53,519 nucleotides of DNA from Clostridiales bacterium UBA7285 (GCA_002472145.1 DKRJ01000019.1:1-53519), one strand, 5' to 3'; shown: positions 1 through 7,725, counted from the stretch's first letter. Notes: generated from the sequence alone by a model not told the origin. Numbers and translations: made by a program.

Positions 1-122
1 CTACCTAATGGGGAGCATATCACCTCTTTCGTGGCAAGCCTCTTTTTCTCGGCTTTCCACTTCTTGAGCTGTGCTTCCGCGCGCTCAATGCGCTCGTTAT
101 AATCTGTCGACTTCATCGCCAT
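1..122 (-). CDS. Small charged helical protein, C-terminus beyond window edge
   Basis: An ATG at 122 opens a frame that runs off the left edge after 40 codons without a stop. The visible peptide is very rich in Glu, Lys, Arg and Ala with heptad-like spacing, as expected for a short coiled coil. It lies downstream of the Rep gene on the same strand, so it is probably a second cargo or mobilisation-accessory gene of the same element. The upstream sequence has no strong ribosome-binding site, and another Met two codons in is an alternative start. I do not recognise the family. A link to small coiled-coil proteins found beside relaxases is only an impression. Confidence 0.4.
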   Translation of the reverse strand, partial: MAMKSTDYNERIERAEAQLKKWKAEKKRLATKEVICSPLG

Positions 123-154
123 ATTTATTACCTCGCTTTCTAATAAAACAAAAG

Positions 155-203
155 GAGCGGAGACGGAGAGCAGGGTTTCACCTGCTTCATCCGTTCACCG
201 CTC
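155..203. other. Long imperfect stem-loop between rep and the small ORF
   Basis: GAGCGG-GACGGA-GCAGG blocks on the left arm pair with the complementary blocks CCTGC-TCCGTT-CCGCTC on the right arm around a six-base loop. There is no T-run on the minus strand, so a simple terminator is not favoured. In a rolling-circle element such a structure could be a single-strand origin or nick region, which is inference. The rest of 123-384 holds only a shorter hairpin near 265-287 and no gene. Confidence 0.45.
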
Positions 204-384
204 TTTCCTTGTAGGTTTGGTGGCTGATGTGGAGCGTCGCCGATTTTCACGGCGTTTTTCATTCTGGGTTTCCAACCCCCAGAAATCCTTGGTCTTGCGA
301 CCTACCACACTTGCATCCCATGAACATTTTATTCAGTTTTCAATATAAGTATATCCGAGATTCCGCATAACGCAAGAAGCTGGA

Positions 385-2088
385 TTAAAGGTCTCCCAAC
401 CAGACAAGTTCAAGCGCTCCGCGAATGACCTTCTCGTTGTAACGCAGAATCATGTTCTCATAACCGTAATTGCGGATAGCTCTCTCGATATCAGAGAAAT
501 CCATTTCATCCAGAAAGCCCTTCTGATAAGCACTCTTATCATCAGTGCCCAGATACTTGTAAAACTTCTCACGGTTCAAATGTGAAACGAACGCGTCCCA
601 GAACCAGTGAGCGAAATCCACCAGCTTATCAAAGCAGGCTTCTTCGTCCTTGACCATCTCGTCAAGGAACCGTTCTTCTGCCTCAGCTTTAATCTCGTCA
701 GCTGTCTTGTATTCACCATAGCCGTCAGCCTTCAACATGGCAAGAACCTCATCATCGGATTTATCTGCGAATGGATCCGATTTGATGTTCTCAACAATCA
801 AATTGTGTGCGTTGACCGCATGAGTGGAAAGCAACCGTTCCGCTCTCTGGAAGAGGTCAGGACGACTATTCAGCTTCCTTGCCAACTCACCAAACGACCC
901 TCTGACCTGACGCCATGCCCTGTACTCGGAAAAGGCATCCCCGCCGAGATATCCTTCGTTCAGCATGATGTCAAAGTAGTCGGCATGAATGGGTATGATA
1001 ATCGGGAAGCGCCTGTTCGCCTGTGTAGGGTCTGGGTCGCCCTCTTGGACAAGCCCGCGCAAGAAGTCTCGATAGTCCTGTGTGCTGGTCACAATATTGA
1101 CCGCATTCACAAGCCTGATATCCCCGTACTTCTTATGCTCGCGCTTGTTCTTCGGGATTATATCAATCGTTCCCAGAACGCTTTCATAACCGCCCAGCGC
1201 ATCAACAAACGTGTCCGCGCGGAACTCTGACCAAATGATGACGGGTTGTCCATCATATCCGCTAAACGTGACCTTCTTTGAGCCTATCTCAAAGTAAACA
1301 TCATCGTCATATTCCATGTTCGAGAACAGGGCTTTTGCCAAAGAATGAGCCATCGTGTCCTTGCCCGTTCCGCTATTACCATAGATGTAATAATTCACTC
1401 GGAACGGAGGCATCGGAGCGTTACGGTTCAGATACTCAAGACGCAATTTCTGTAGCGTGGTCAGTTCTTCTTGATAGAGAGTAGGATAGCGGTCGATAAC
1501 CTCTCGAATGGTCATACCTTTGTAAAGAACAGAGTTCTTCACGTACTCCTTCTCAGAGAGCGGGCGTTCGTACTCCGTCTTGCGGAGAATAAGAGCCTCG
1601 ACTTCCGTCTCCCAGTCGAAATTCGCCTTGACCTCATCAGCGCCATACTCATACTTACCCTTGAGAGCCTGATGAATGTCCGAATGACGCAGGTACTCAA
1701 CACAATCAATGAAAGCTCCGCGACCCTTCGGAATATCAACCATGTTTTCAGGTATATTCAACCATTTTGCTATCGTGCTGGCAGGATAGGCATTGTTCGC
1801 CGTCTCTATCACGATATGCCAATGGACACCTTTCGGCTTGTTGAGATCAGCGTCTGTGTATGCTCCGCGACCTGTCTCAATATCTGCCTCAGTTACAACA
1901 TCTTTATCATGCTTGATATAGGCATATCTGGTGATTGTCCTATGCTTCAAGCAGGCAAGAATATTCGCTTCTGTAAAGTTCAGGCAAGCACCTGTTTTCG
2001 GATTATATTCATATTGCAGGCAGTTGAAGATTCGACCGCGCACGGTCTTATCATTTGTCGCCTGAGTTGTAACCTTATCATCGGCCAT
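385..2088 (-). CDS. Rolling-circle replication initiator Rep (HUH endonuclease + SF3 helicase)
   Basis: A 567-residue initiator of the Rep_2/pMV158 type fused to a superfamily 3 helicase, as in pCRESS-type plasmid Reps. The nuclease half has motif 1 AYIKHDKD (~56-63), metal-binding HWH (~89-91) and the presumed catalytic Tyr in EYLRH (~132). The helicase half has Walker A GNSGTGKD (~237-244), an acidic Walker B-like VIIWSEF (~283-289), a motif C-like VTSTQ and an RR pair as candidate arginine finger. About 100 further charged residues follow. Start chosen at the Met preceded by GGTGG seven bases upstream; an earlier Met six codons up has no ribosome site. It should nick one strand at its origin and unwind the duplex. 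The origin-like array lies just upstream and the element abuts tRNA-Ala, so it is an integrated replicative or mobilisable element. Confidence 0.88.
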   Translation of the reverse strand: MADDKVTTQATNDKTVRGRIFNCLQYEYNPKTGACLNFTEANILACLKHRTITRYAYIKHDKDVVTEADIETGRGAYTDADLNKPKGVHWHIVIETANNAYPASTIAKWLNIPENMVDIPKGRGAFIDCVEYLRHSDIHQALKGKYEYGADEVKANFDWETEVEALILRKTEYERPLSEKEYVKNSVLYKGMTIREVIDRYPTLYQEELTTLQKLRLEYLNRNAPMPPFRVNYYIYGNSGTGKDTMAHSLAKALFSNMEYDDDVYFEIGSKKVTFSGYDGQPVIIWSEFRADTFVDALGGYESVLGTIDIIPKNKREHKKYGDIRLVNAVNIVTSTQDYRDFLRGLVQEGDPDPTQANRRFPIIIPIHADYFDIMLNEGYLGGDAFSEYRAWRQVRGSFGELARKLNSRPDLFQRAERLLSTHAVNAHNLIVENIKSDPFADKSDDEVLAMLKADGYGEYKTADEIKAEAEERFLDEMVKDEEACFDKLVDFAHWFWDAFVSHLNREKFYKYLGTDDKSAYQKGFLDEMDFSDIERAIRNYGYENMILRYNEKVIRGALELVWLGDL

Positions 2089-2111
2089 AGAATCACCACC
2101 TTTCATTCCGC

Positions 2112-2140
2112 AGTATACACATACACAGTTAAAAAGTCAA
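2112..2140 (-). promoter_or_regulatory. Promoter of rep
   Basis: Minus-strand TTGACT (2135-2140) and TATACT (2112-2117) are separated by exactly 17 bp, about 25 bp before the rep start. The -35 box sits in the loop of a perfect 10-bp inverted repeat whose left arm fills the spacer. A protein bound to that repeat would therefore occlude RNA polymerase. Confidence 0.7.
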
Positions 2141-2172
2141 TATTAACTGTGTATATTTGCGTAATATACACA
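2123..2172. promoter_or_regulatory. Two overlapping perfect stem-loops; candidate operator/nick site
   Basis: ACACAGTTAA (2123-2132) is the exact reverse complement of TTAACTGTGT (2143-2152) across a 10-nt loop. TGTGTATATT (2148-2157) is the exact reverse complement of AATATACACA (2163-2172) across the 5-nt loop TGCGT. The two share 5 bp, so only one can extrude at a time. HUH Reps nick in hairpin loops beside their binding repeats, which makes either loop a candidate nick site. Function is inferred. Confidence 0.6.
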
Positions 2173-2202
2173 GTTGTACACAGTTTGCACAGTTGGGTGT
2201 CG

Positions 2203-2233
2203 GCGCCCCCCACAAGCCCAAAAGCGGGGGCGC
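2203..2233. other. GC-rich hairpin between the two iteron blocks
   Basis: GCGCCCCC (2203-2210) pairs perfectly with GGGGGCGC (2226-2233) over a 15-nt loop. It is an island of nearly pure G+C in AT-rich surroundings and sits midway between the iteron clusters. It may be a structural element of the origin. Confidence 0.5.
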
Positions 2234-2433
2234 GCGTAGTGTAGGAGCGGAAACTTTTCGGTTCGATGAGATTTTATACACAGTTGTACACAGTTTACAC
2301 AGTAAAATAGTTTTCTATGTATAATTCTCGCCAGAAGCTGGAATTTATGAGAATTGGCAGGGGTCATACAGACAGAAACGTTCGTTATTTTCATCAGAAC
2401 GACTTCTCCCTGTATATTTCCATCAAAAGACAT

Positions 2434-2461
2434 AAAAAATCGCTCTCCGTTAATGAGAGCG
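2434..2461 (-). terminator. Rho-independent terminator downstream of tRNA-Ala
   Basis: On the minus strand TCGCTCTC and GAGAGCGA form an 8-bp stem around a 7-nt loop and are followed by six T. It would end transcripts coming from tRNA-Ala before they reach the iterons. Confidence 0.75.
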
Positions 2462-2475
2462 ACCATTTTCATATA

Positions 2476-2513
2476 AGAATAGAGGTCAGTCTCATCGACT
2501 GACCTCATATTCT
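2476..2513. other. Long near-perfect palindrome next to the tRNA 3' end
   Basis: AGAATA-GAGGTCAGTC pairs with GACTGACCTC-A-TATTCT around the loop TCATC, giving a 16-bp stem with one bulged A. It lies 52 bp from the CCA end of tRNA-Ala. It could be a second terminator of the tRNA transcript or part of the element's attachment or recombination region. Confidence 0.5.
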
Positions 2514-2565
2514 ATTGCAAGCGCGAACATGTTTCTTAGGAAACCAAGTTCAACGCTTCGTACTC

Positions 2566-2641
2566 TGGTGGAGATAAGGGGGATCGAACCCCTGACCTCC
2601 TGATTGCGAACCAGGCGCTCTCCCAGCTGAGCTATATCCCC
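2566..2641 (-). tRNA. tRNA-Ala(CGC), probable attachment site
   Basis: A 76-nt cloverleaf. The acceptor GGGGATA pairs with TATCTCC with one G-T pair. The D-arm is GCTC/GAGC. The anticodon stem CCTGG/TCAGG carries loop TTCGCAA, so the anticodon is CGC reading GCG. The T-arm contains GGTTCGATCC. Discriminator A and an encoded CCA are present. The 3' end faces the Rep element, the usual geometry when an element integrates into a tRNA 3' end. The matching repeat at the other end would lie outside the window. Confidence 0.95.
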
Positions 2642-2653
2642 GCGACGTTTCCA

Positions 2654-2682
2654 ATTATAAAACAAGGCCGCATCAAATTCAA
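2654..2682 (-). promoter_or_regulatory. Promoter of tRNA-Ala
   Basis: Minus-strand TTGAAT (2677-2682) and TATAAT (2654-2659) with a 17-bp spacer end 12 bp before the tRNA 5' end. Confidence 0.75.
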
Positions 2683-2724
2683 GAACAATTTACAACGCCC
2701 GAGGCCGCGGCCGGGCCTCGCGGA

Positions 2725-3129
2725 TCAGAGCACCTGCACGCCCTCGACCCTCATCCTGCGGTCGAACAGAACGACGAACATCGCTTTGCCGCCCTCGCAT
2801 ACGCAAGGGACGTAGCACCTGATATAGTTGCCCTTAAGTTTGCTGCACGCCGCTCCCTGCAGGAACAGGCGTGGTTTCCCGAGCGCTTCATTTACCGGTG
2901 AGTACATGCTCTCGAAGCGCTCCTCGCTCATGGACCTCTTTAGCGCGGGTCCGAACGAATCGTAGCACTCCTGATATTTCCCGCTTGAAAGCATCCTCAC
3001 GAACCTCCTCGCGCGGGCATTTTCTCTCTTCTTCTTATCCGTGAATGTACCTGCGTCATACATGAATTTCACGCAGAACGCGAATCCACCTGCAATTAGC
3101 GACGCCGCGGCGATCTGTTTTTTCGTCAT
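2725..3129 (-). CDS. Membrane-anchored small protein, DUF3887-like
   Basis: A 134-residue protein with a short hydrophobic segment at residues 6-22 that may be a signal anchor, followed by a Lys/Arg-rich stretch. A soluble domain of about 100 residues follows. Its pattern (short helix, YQECYDSF, SEERFESMY, then beta strands ending in VVLFDRRMRVEGV) resembles the DUF3887 fold of small extracytoplasmic Firmicutes proteins with no defined activity. The domain contains four Cys residues. It is monocistronic, divergent from pyk and downstream of the tRNA-Ala promoter. The family name is a tentative match and no function can be stated. Confidence 0.65.
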   Translation of the reverse strand: MTKKQIAAASLIAGGFAFCVKFMYDAGTFTDKKKRENARARRFVRMLSSGKYQECYDSFGPALKRSMSEERFESMYSPVNEALGKPRLFLQGAACSKLKGNYIRCYVPCVCEGGKAMFVVLFDRRMRVEGVQVL

Positions 3130-3209
3130 ATCCTGTCTCCCGCAGACAATTATACAGTAGCGCCCGCATTATTTCAAATTTCCCTTACATTCGGTTTTCA
3201 ACCGCGAGA

Positions 3210-3238
3210 TTGACACCCCGCCCGTTTCAGAACATAAT
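3210..3238 (+). promoter_or_regulatory. Promoter of pyk
   Basis: TTGACA (3210-3215) and CATAAT (3233-3238) are spaced by 17 bp, giving a leader of about 50 nt before the pyk start at 3293. Confidence 0.7.
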
Positions 3239-3292
3239 TATTATGAATTATTATGAGTATTTGAAAACAAAGCAATTGAAGGAGATATTGCT

Positions 3293-5047
3293 ATGAAGAC
3301 AGTCAGGAAGACTAAGATCATCTGCACGCTCGGACCGGCGACGGACCGTCCCGGCGTCCTGAAAACGCTCGCATTAGGCGGCATGGACGTCGCGAGGTTC
3401 AATTTTTCGCACGGAACGCATGAGGAACACGCAGCACGCCTTGACGCGCTCAGGAAAATATGCGACGAGGAGGACCTCCCAATCGCCGCAATGCTGGACA
3501 CAAAAGGCCCCGAGATCCGCATAAAGAAATTTAAAGACGGCTCTGTCGCACTGGAAACCGGGCAGGAATTCATCCTCTCGCAGGGCGATTTTGACGGCGA
3601 CGAACACAGGGTCGCCATAACATTCGACGATCTGTATAAGGACGTGCGTCCCGGCACACGCATCCTCATAGACGACGGCATCATAGAGATGCGCGTCTCT
3701 GAAGTGAGAGGCACCGACATCGTCTGCGTCGTGGAAAACGGCGGTACAGTCTCCGACCGTAAAGGCGTGAACGTCCCGGACGTGCACCTCTCCCTTCCTT
3801 TCATCAGCGAACAGGATAAGAGCGACCTGCTCTTCGGCATAGAAAAAGGTTTCGACTACGTCGCTGCATCCTTCACGCGCACCCCGGACGACATTCTGGA
3901 GATCCGAAAGACCCTCGAAGATAACGGCGGTTCCGAGATCCGCGTCATCGCTAAGATCGAGAACAAAGAAGGCGTTGAGAACATCTCCGATATCATCCGC
4001 GTCAGCGACGGCGTCATGGTGGCGCGCGGCGACATGGGCGTTGAGATACCTTTCGAGGACGTCCCTTCCATCCAGAAAAAGATGATCAAAGCCACATATA
4101 TGGCCGGAAAACAGGTCATCACCGCGACCCAGATGCTCGACTCGATGATGAAGAACCCGCGCCCTACCAGGGCGGAAGCAGCCGACGTCGCAAACGCCGT
4201 ATACGACGGGACCAGTGCGATAATGCTCTCCGGCGAGACAGCCGCCGGCGCTTACCCGGTGGAGGCTTTGAAGGCGATGGCGCGGGTCGCTCTGCGCACC
4301 GAGCGCGACATAGACTACGCGAAACGCCTGAAAGAGCGCAGCAACACTGAAGCGCCGGACATCACCAACGCCATAGCTCACGCCACCTGCACGACAGCAA
4401 TCGACCTAGACGCCGCAGCGATAGTATCCGTTTCAAGTTCGGGCCGCACCGCCGCCATGGTCGCAAAGTACCGCCCGGCCTGCAGGATCGTCGGCTGCAC
4501 GATGTATAAGCATGTGTGGCGCAGAATGAGCCTGATGTGGGGCGTTGTGCCGCTTTTGATGGACAGAAAGGATAATTCGGACGAACTCTTCGAAAATGCG
4601 ATGGAGCAGGTCCTTAAAAACGACCTCGTCGACCAGGGCGAACTGGTGGTGGTGACCGCAGGCGTTCCTCTGGGCGTCACGGGAACGACGAACCAGATCA
4701 GAGTCATGGTAGCAGGCAACACGATACTGCGCGGGCGCGGCGCTAACGGCGGCAGTGTTTCGGCCAATCTCTGTGTGGTAGACAGCCTCGACACGCTCGT
4801 AAGGACGTTCCAGCCGGGAGACATCATCGTCGCCGTCGACACGGATAAGGACATGCTCCCGCAGATCAGACAGGCCTCGGGCCTCATCCTGGAATCACCG
4901 TCCGCGAACTCGCACGGCGTCATCTCGGGCATGAGCCTCGACATCCCGGTCATCTACAGCGCTCCGCACGCCACGGAAATACTGCGCTCCGGGAGCTACA
5001 TCACGATGGATCCTACGCGCGGGACCGTGAGCGTCGCGAAGAAATGA
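3293..5047 (+). CDS. pyk: Pyruvate kinase with C-terminal PEP-utiliser-like domain
   Basis: Converts phosphoenolpyruvate and ADP to pyruvate and ATP, the last step of glycolysis. The 584 residues match the long Firmicutes form. The N-terminus TKIICTLGPAT, the active-site lysine region VIAKIENKEGVENI (~residue 220), GDMGVEIPFEDV and TATQMLDSMMKNPRPTRAE (~275-295) are all present. The classical enzyme ends near residue 475. The remaining ~110 residues (TILRGRGANGGSVSANLCVV... SNSHGVISG) form the mobile-domain relative found in Bacillus pyruvate kinase. A good ribosome site, AAGGAG, precedes the ATG. Its 3' end overlaps the convergent NhaC-type gene by 35 bp, so no terminator lies between them. 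Confidence 0.97.
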   Translation: MKTVRKTKIICTLGPATDRPGVLKTLALGGMDVARFNFSHGTHEEHAARLDALRKICDEEDLPIAAMLDTKGPEIRIKKFKDGSVALETGQEFILSQGDFDGDEHRVAITFDDLYKDVRPGTRILIDDGIIEMRVSEVRGTDIVCVVENGGTVSDRKGVNVPDVHLSLPFISEQDKSDLLFGIEKGFDYVAASFTRTPDDILEIRKTLEDNGGSEIRVIAKIENKEGVENISDIIRVSDGVMVARGDMGVEIPFEDVPSIQKKMIKATYMAGKQVITATQMLDSMMKNPRPTRAEAADVANAVYDGTSAIMLSGETAAGAYPVEALKAMARVALRTERDIDYAKRLKERSNTEAPDITNAIAHATCTTAIDLDAAAIVSVSSSGRTAAMVAKYRPACRIVGCTMYKHVWRRMSLMWGVVPLLMDRKDNSDELFENAMEQVLKNDLVDQGELVVVTAGVPLGVTGTTNQIRVMVAGNTILRGRGANGGSVSANLCVVDSLDTLVRTFQPGDIIVAVDTDKDMLPQIRQASGLILESPSANSHGVISGMSLDIPVIYSAPHATEILRSGSYITMDPTRGTVSVAKK

Positions 5048-6338
5048 CCGACCTCGCAAGGGTATAGAGCGGGACGGCAAAAAAATAGAACGCGTACAGG
5101 GTGGAGCCGTATCCGACGCCAAAGAAATCGCGCGGCACCTTTCCCAGAACGTTCCACGGAATAAATGCGGGGACGAGCTGAGACGAATCGGCGACGTAGA
5201 GCGCCGTCTTACGGCGTCCCGCTTCGTCGTCTCCTTCAGCGTCTCCGAAAAATTCGATCGTCAGAATGACGGAAAGCACCTGATTGCACAGGACGGCGCC
5301 GGCACAGAGCCCGATGATCAGCATCGCCGGGAACGTGCCGATTTTTTTTGCCATGTCGACAGATCTTTCCCTGATCCCGCGCATCATGTCCGTGCCGTTC
5401 AGGATGCCTGTCAAAACCCCTGAAACCAGAAGAAGGATCGTCACATCGAGCATCGAGACCACCCCGCCGCCGTTGAGTGTCTCCGAAATGCCGGAGGCGG
5501 GCGACGTGTAGCCGGTGAAAAACTCGATCAGCGCCCTGGCCGGGCTGACGTGCTGGAGTGCGACCGACAAAACAAAAGCAGCGGCAGTGCTCAGCGAAAG
5601 CGTGACGAAGACGTTGACCCGGAGGAACGGGAGTATGACAACTATAGCGACAGGTATCAGCAGCAGCGGCGACAGATCGAAAAGCCTGTCGTAACCCGCT
5701 ATCAGGGCTTTGTCGACTGTCTCGATCGGATTGAAGTATGACATCGCGGCGTACGCAGCCGTACAGACGAGGAACGGCACGAGGCCGGTCTTCAGCAGTC
5801 TGCGCGAATTTTCCGATGAGTTCGTTTTTGTTTGATTGGCGATGAGGATGAGCGTCGACGAGAGCGGCGACGTCCTGTCGCCGACAAGTATCCCGCTGAG
5901 CAGAACGCCTCCCGTGATGACAGGGCTGACTCCCCCGCTCCTGGCGAGCGTCATGAATATCACGCCGAGCGTCCCTGCGACGCCGAATGAAGTGCCGAGC
6001 GCGTAGCTGAGAAAAGAACTGAGCAGAAACGTCAGGATCAGGAATAGATGAGGCTCGATCATGCTAACCCCGTGGTAGACGAAGAAAGCGATCGTCCCCG
6101 AACTGCGCCACGAAGCAGTCAACGCGCCTAAGACGAGCAGGACCTCCACTACGATGAGAGTGCCCTTTGCCCCGGCTAGCCCCATCCGGAGCAGTTCCTT
6201 AGCTGGGAACTTCCGCCTCAGCGCGATAACGAAAAAAACGGCGCAGCCCGCGGCGATGGCTATCCATGTGGATATCCCCGCTATGAGCGCACCGATTATC
6301 AACGCTGTGAACAGGACGAAACCTACGATCACATCCAT
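5013..6338 (-). CDS. NhaC-family Na+/H+ antiporter-like membrane protein
   Basis: A 441-residue integral membrane protein with about ten to twelve hydrophobic segments. The NhaC/ArsB-superfamily signatures are visible: ALGTSFGVAGTLGVIFM near residue 115 and GDRTSPLSSTLILIANQT near residue 155, with a repeat-like LCNQVLSVILTIEF in the second half. Family members exchange Na+ for H+, or malate/lactate in some branches, and the substrate here is undetermined. The start lies 6 bp after the stop of the dynamin gene, so the two are probably co-transcribed. The stop codon lies inside pyk on the other strand. The C-terminus is unusually Arg/Ser-rich. Confidence 0.88.
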   Translation of the reverse strand: MDVIVGFVLFTALIIGALIAGISTWIAIAAGCAVFFVIALRRKFPAKELLRMGLAGAKGTLIVVEVLLVLGALTASWRSSGTIAFFVYHGVSMIEPHLFLILTFLLSSFLSYALGTSFGVAGTLGVIFMTLARSGGVSPVITGGVLLSGILVGDRTSPLSSTLILIANQTKTNSSENSRRLLKTGLVPFLVCTAAYAAMSYFNPIETVDKALIAGYDRLFDLSPLLLIPVAIVVILPFLRVNVFVTLSLSTAAAFVLSVALQHVSPARALIEFFTGYTSPASGISETLNGGGVVSMLDVTILLLVSGVLTGILNGTDMMRGIRERSVDMAKKIGTFPAMLIIGLCAGAVLCNQVLSVILTIEFFGDAEGDDEAGRRKTALYVADSSQLVPAFIPWNVLGKVPRDFFGVGYGSTLYAFYFFAVPLYTLARSVISSRRSRSRA

Positions 6339-6344
6339 CTCGTG

Positions 6345-7670
6345 TCACATTCTCGCTAGTCTCGTCTCGACTCCGCGGAGCCTCCTCGTCAGTTTGTTGA
6401 GATCCTCTATGCGGCGGACGACGACAAAAGCGTTTTCCTCGCGGTACATCAGGATGGTCTTAAGGTTATTTATGAATGAATCGCAGAGTTCGTCGACGTC
6501 GGCCAGGTAATCCTCTTTTTTCATCGTGACCATTCCCGGCGGGAGTTCGTCGATCTCGAAACCGTACTGCATGCCAAACAGGTCGTCGATCTTTGCGGCA
6601 AGTTCGATCTTCAACTCGTTCAGGTGGACCTCGAACATCGAATCATAGCCGCGCGCCTCGACTTTTTTCTCGGCGGTGAACTTATTTATCGCGTCGAACT
6701 TCTCGTCGAGATCTTCGTAGGACATCTTCATGGCGTTCCAGTAGAAGCGGAGCTGCTTGAGCGCCCTGATGACCGTATCGTCGAGTTTTTTACGAGTGGA
6801 CTCGCGCATGATCTCGCGGATCTGGTTCCTGCAGTCCTCGAGGATGGCGTTTTTAAGATCTTCCACGCCCTCGCCCGTCGCGGCGCTGACAGGGAAGATA
6901 TGGATGTCGTCGGTACCCATGAGGTCGCTTAACAGGTCGCGGCAGTACGTGATGTACTCGTCGAGGTCCTCTTTGCTGACGACATCTATTTTATTCACGG
7001 CAAAATAGAACTTGCCGGCGAATTCGCGAGTGTTATACAGGAAACTTACTTCGATCTGGTTGATCGGGCTGTCGACGGAGAGGAGGAAGATGACCGCGTC
7101 GCTCTCCTTCATCTGGTCGTATGCCGTCTCGGTGTTGAGTTTGTTGAAAGAACCGACGCCCGGCGTGTCGACGTACGTCAGTCCGTTCTTCAGGAAGTCA
7201 GATTTCGTGGTGAGCGCGACCTCCTTTACGCCGAGCTTGTTGCCGGCGTTTTTCTGCTCGCTGATGTAGTCGCTGAGGTCGTCAAAACCTATCTCTTCGG
7301 ATGCGCCGTTCTTAAAATGCACTGTCGCGGACGGCTCGCCGTAGCGGACCGTGGTGACCGCCGACGTGATCGGGATGATGCCTACCGGCATTACGTCGGC
7401 CCCCAGTATCCTGTTGCTCAGAGAACTTTTACCGCGTTTGAACTGGCCGATGACCGCGACTGTTATCTCGCCGGCTTTCATCTTATCTATCAGGCGCCGC
7501 GCCTCTGCCGCCTGCGCACTGCAGTAGTCGCTCCCGCTCTTGAGCAGTCTGTACGCCTCTTCCGCTACGGGAAGAAGATCCGTCGCCGACGGAGCGGCGG
7601 TTCCCGCGGCTGCCGGGGCAGCAGATGTATTTGCTTCGGCGCTTTCGCCGTATCCTTTGATTTCTGTCAT
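6345..7670 (-). CDS. Bacterial dynamin-family GTPase
   Basis: A 441-residue protein with a dynamin-type G domain: G1 GQFKRGKSS (~75-83), the G2 threonine in PITSAVTTVRYG, G3 DTPGVGSF (~165), and G4 NKID (~225). The second half is a long alpha-helical region, as expected for the neck/stalk. Bacterial dynamins bind and remodel membranes during repair or phage defence. No partner dynamin is adjacent, though many family members work as pairs. The N-terminal 30 residues are Ala/Pro-rich and probably disordered. A GGAG ribosome site precedes the ATG by six bases. It is followed by the antiporter gene 6 bp later, hinting at a shared membrane-stress role, which is inference. Confidence 0.88.
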   Translation of the reverse strand: MTEIKGYGESAEANTSAAPAAAGTAAPSATDLLPVAEEAYRLLKSGSDYCSAQAAEARRLIDKMKAGEITVAVIGQFKRGKSSLSNRILGADVMPVGIIPITSAVTTVRYGEPSATVHFKNGASEEIGFDDLSDYISEQKNAGNKLGVKEVALTTKSDFLKNGLTYVDTPGVGSFNKLNTETAYDQMKESDAVIFLLSVDSPINQIEVSFLYNTREFAGKFYFAVNKIDVVSKEDLDEYITYCRDLLSDLMGTDDIHIFPVSAATGEGVEDLKNAILEDCRNQIREIMRESTRKKLDDTVIRALKQLRFYWNAMKMSYEDLDEKFDAINKFTAEKKVEARGYDSMFEVHLNELKIELAAKIDDLFGMQYGFEIDELPPGMVTMKKEDYLADVDELCDSFINNLKTILMYREENAFVVVRRIEDLNKLTRRLRGVETRLARM

Positions 7671-7705
7671 GTCTGTCTCCGATTAATCGCAATGAAATAC
7701 AGTGC

Positions 7706-7725
7706 GGCAGCCCGGACAGGCTGCC
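7706..7725. terminator. Possible terminator between thioesterase and dynamin genes
   Basis: GGCAGCC/GGCTGCC form a 7-bp GC-rich stem around CGGACA. Only a weak T-rich tail follows on the minus strand, so termination would be partial. Confidence 0.4.

Larger units (their letters stand above)
2122..2304. repeat. Iteron-like array of TACACAGTT repeats
   Basis: A 20-bp sequence, two tandem TACACAGTT-type units 10 bp apart, occurs perfectly at 2167-2186 and 2277-2296. Each copy is followed by a third degenerate unit (GCACAGTTG at 2187, TACACAGTA at 2296). A further unit lies at 2122 and an inverted unit at 2143-2152. The 10-bp periodicity places units on one helix face, as in Rep-binding iterons. 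Confidence 0.7.

Noticed and set aside
2143..2508. A 121-codon minus-strand frame between rep and tRNA-Ala
   Set aside because: It runs through two hairpins, a terminator, iterons and the GC stem, begins inside a palindrome and has no ribosome site. Better explained as non-coding origin DNA.
3374..4381. Long minus-strand open frame opposite pyk (335 codons)
   Set aside because: It is a shadow of a highly conserved pyruvate kinase with strong codon bias. It has no ribosome site and no recognisable domain.
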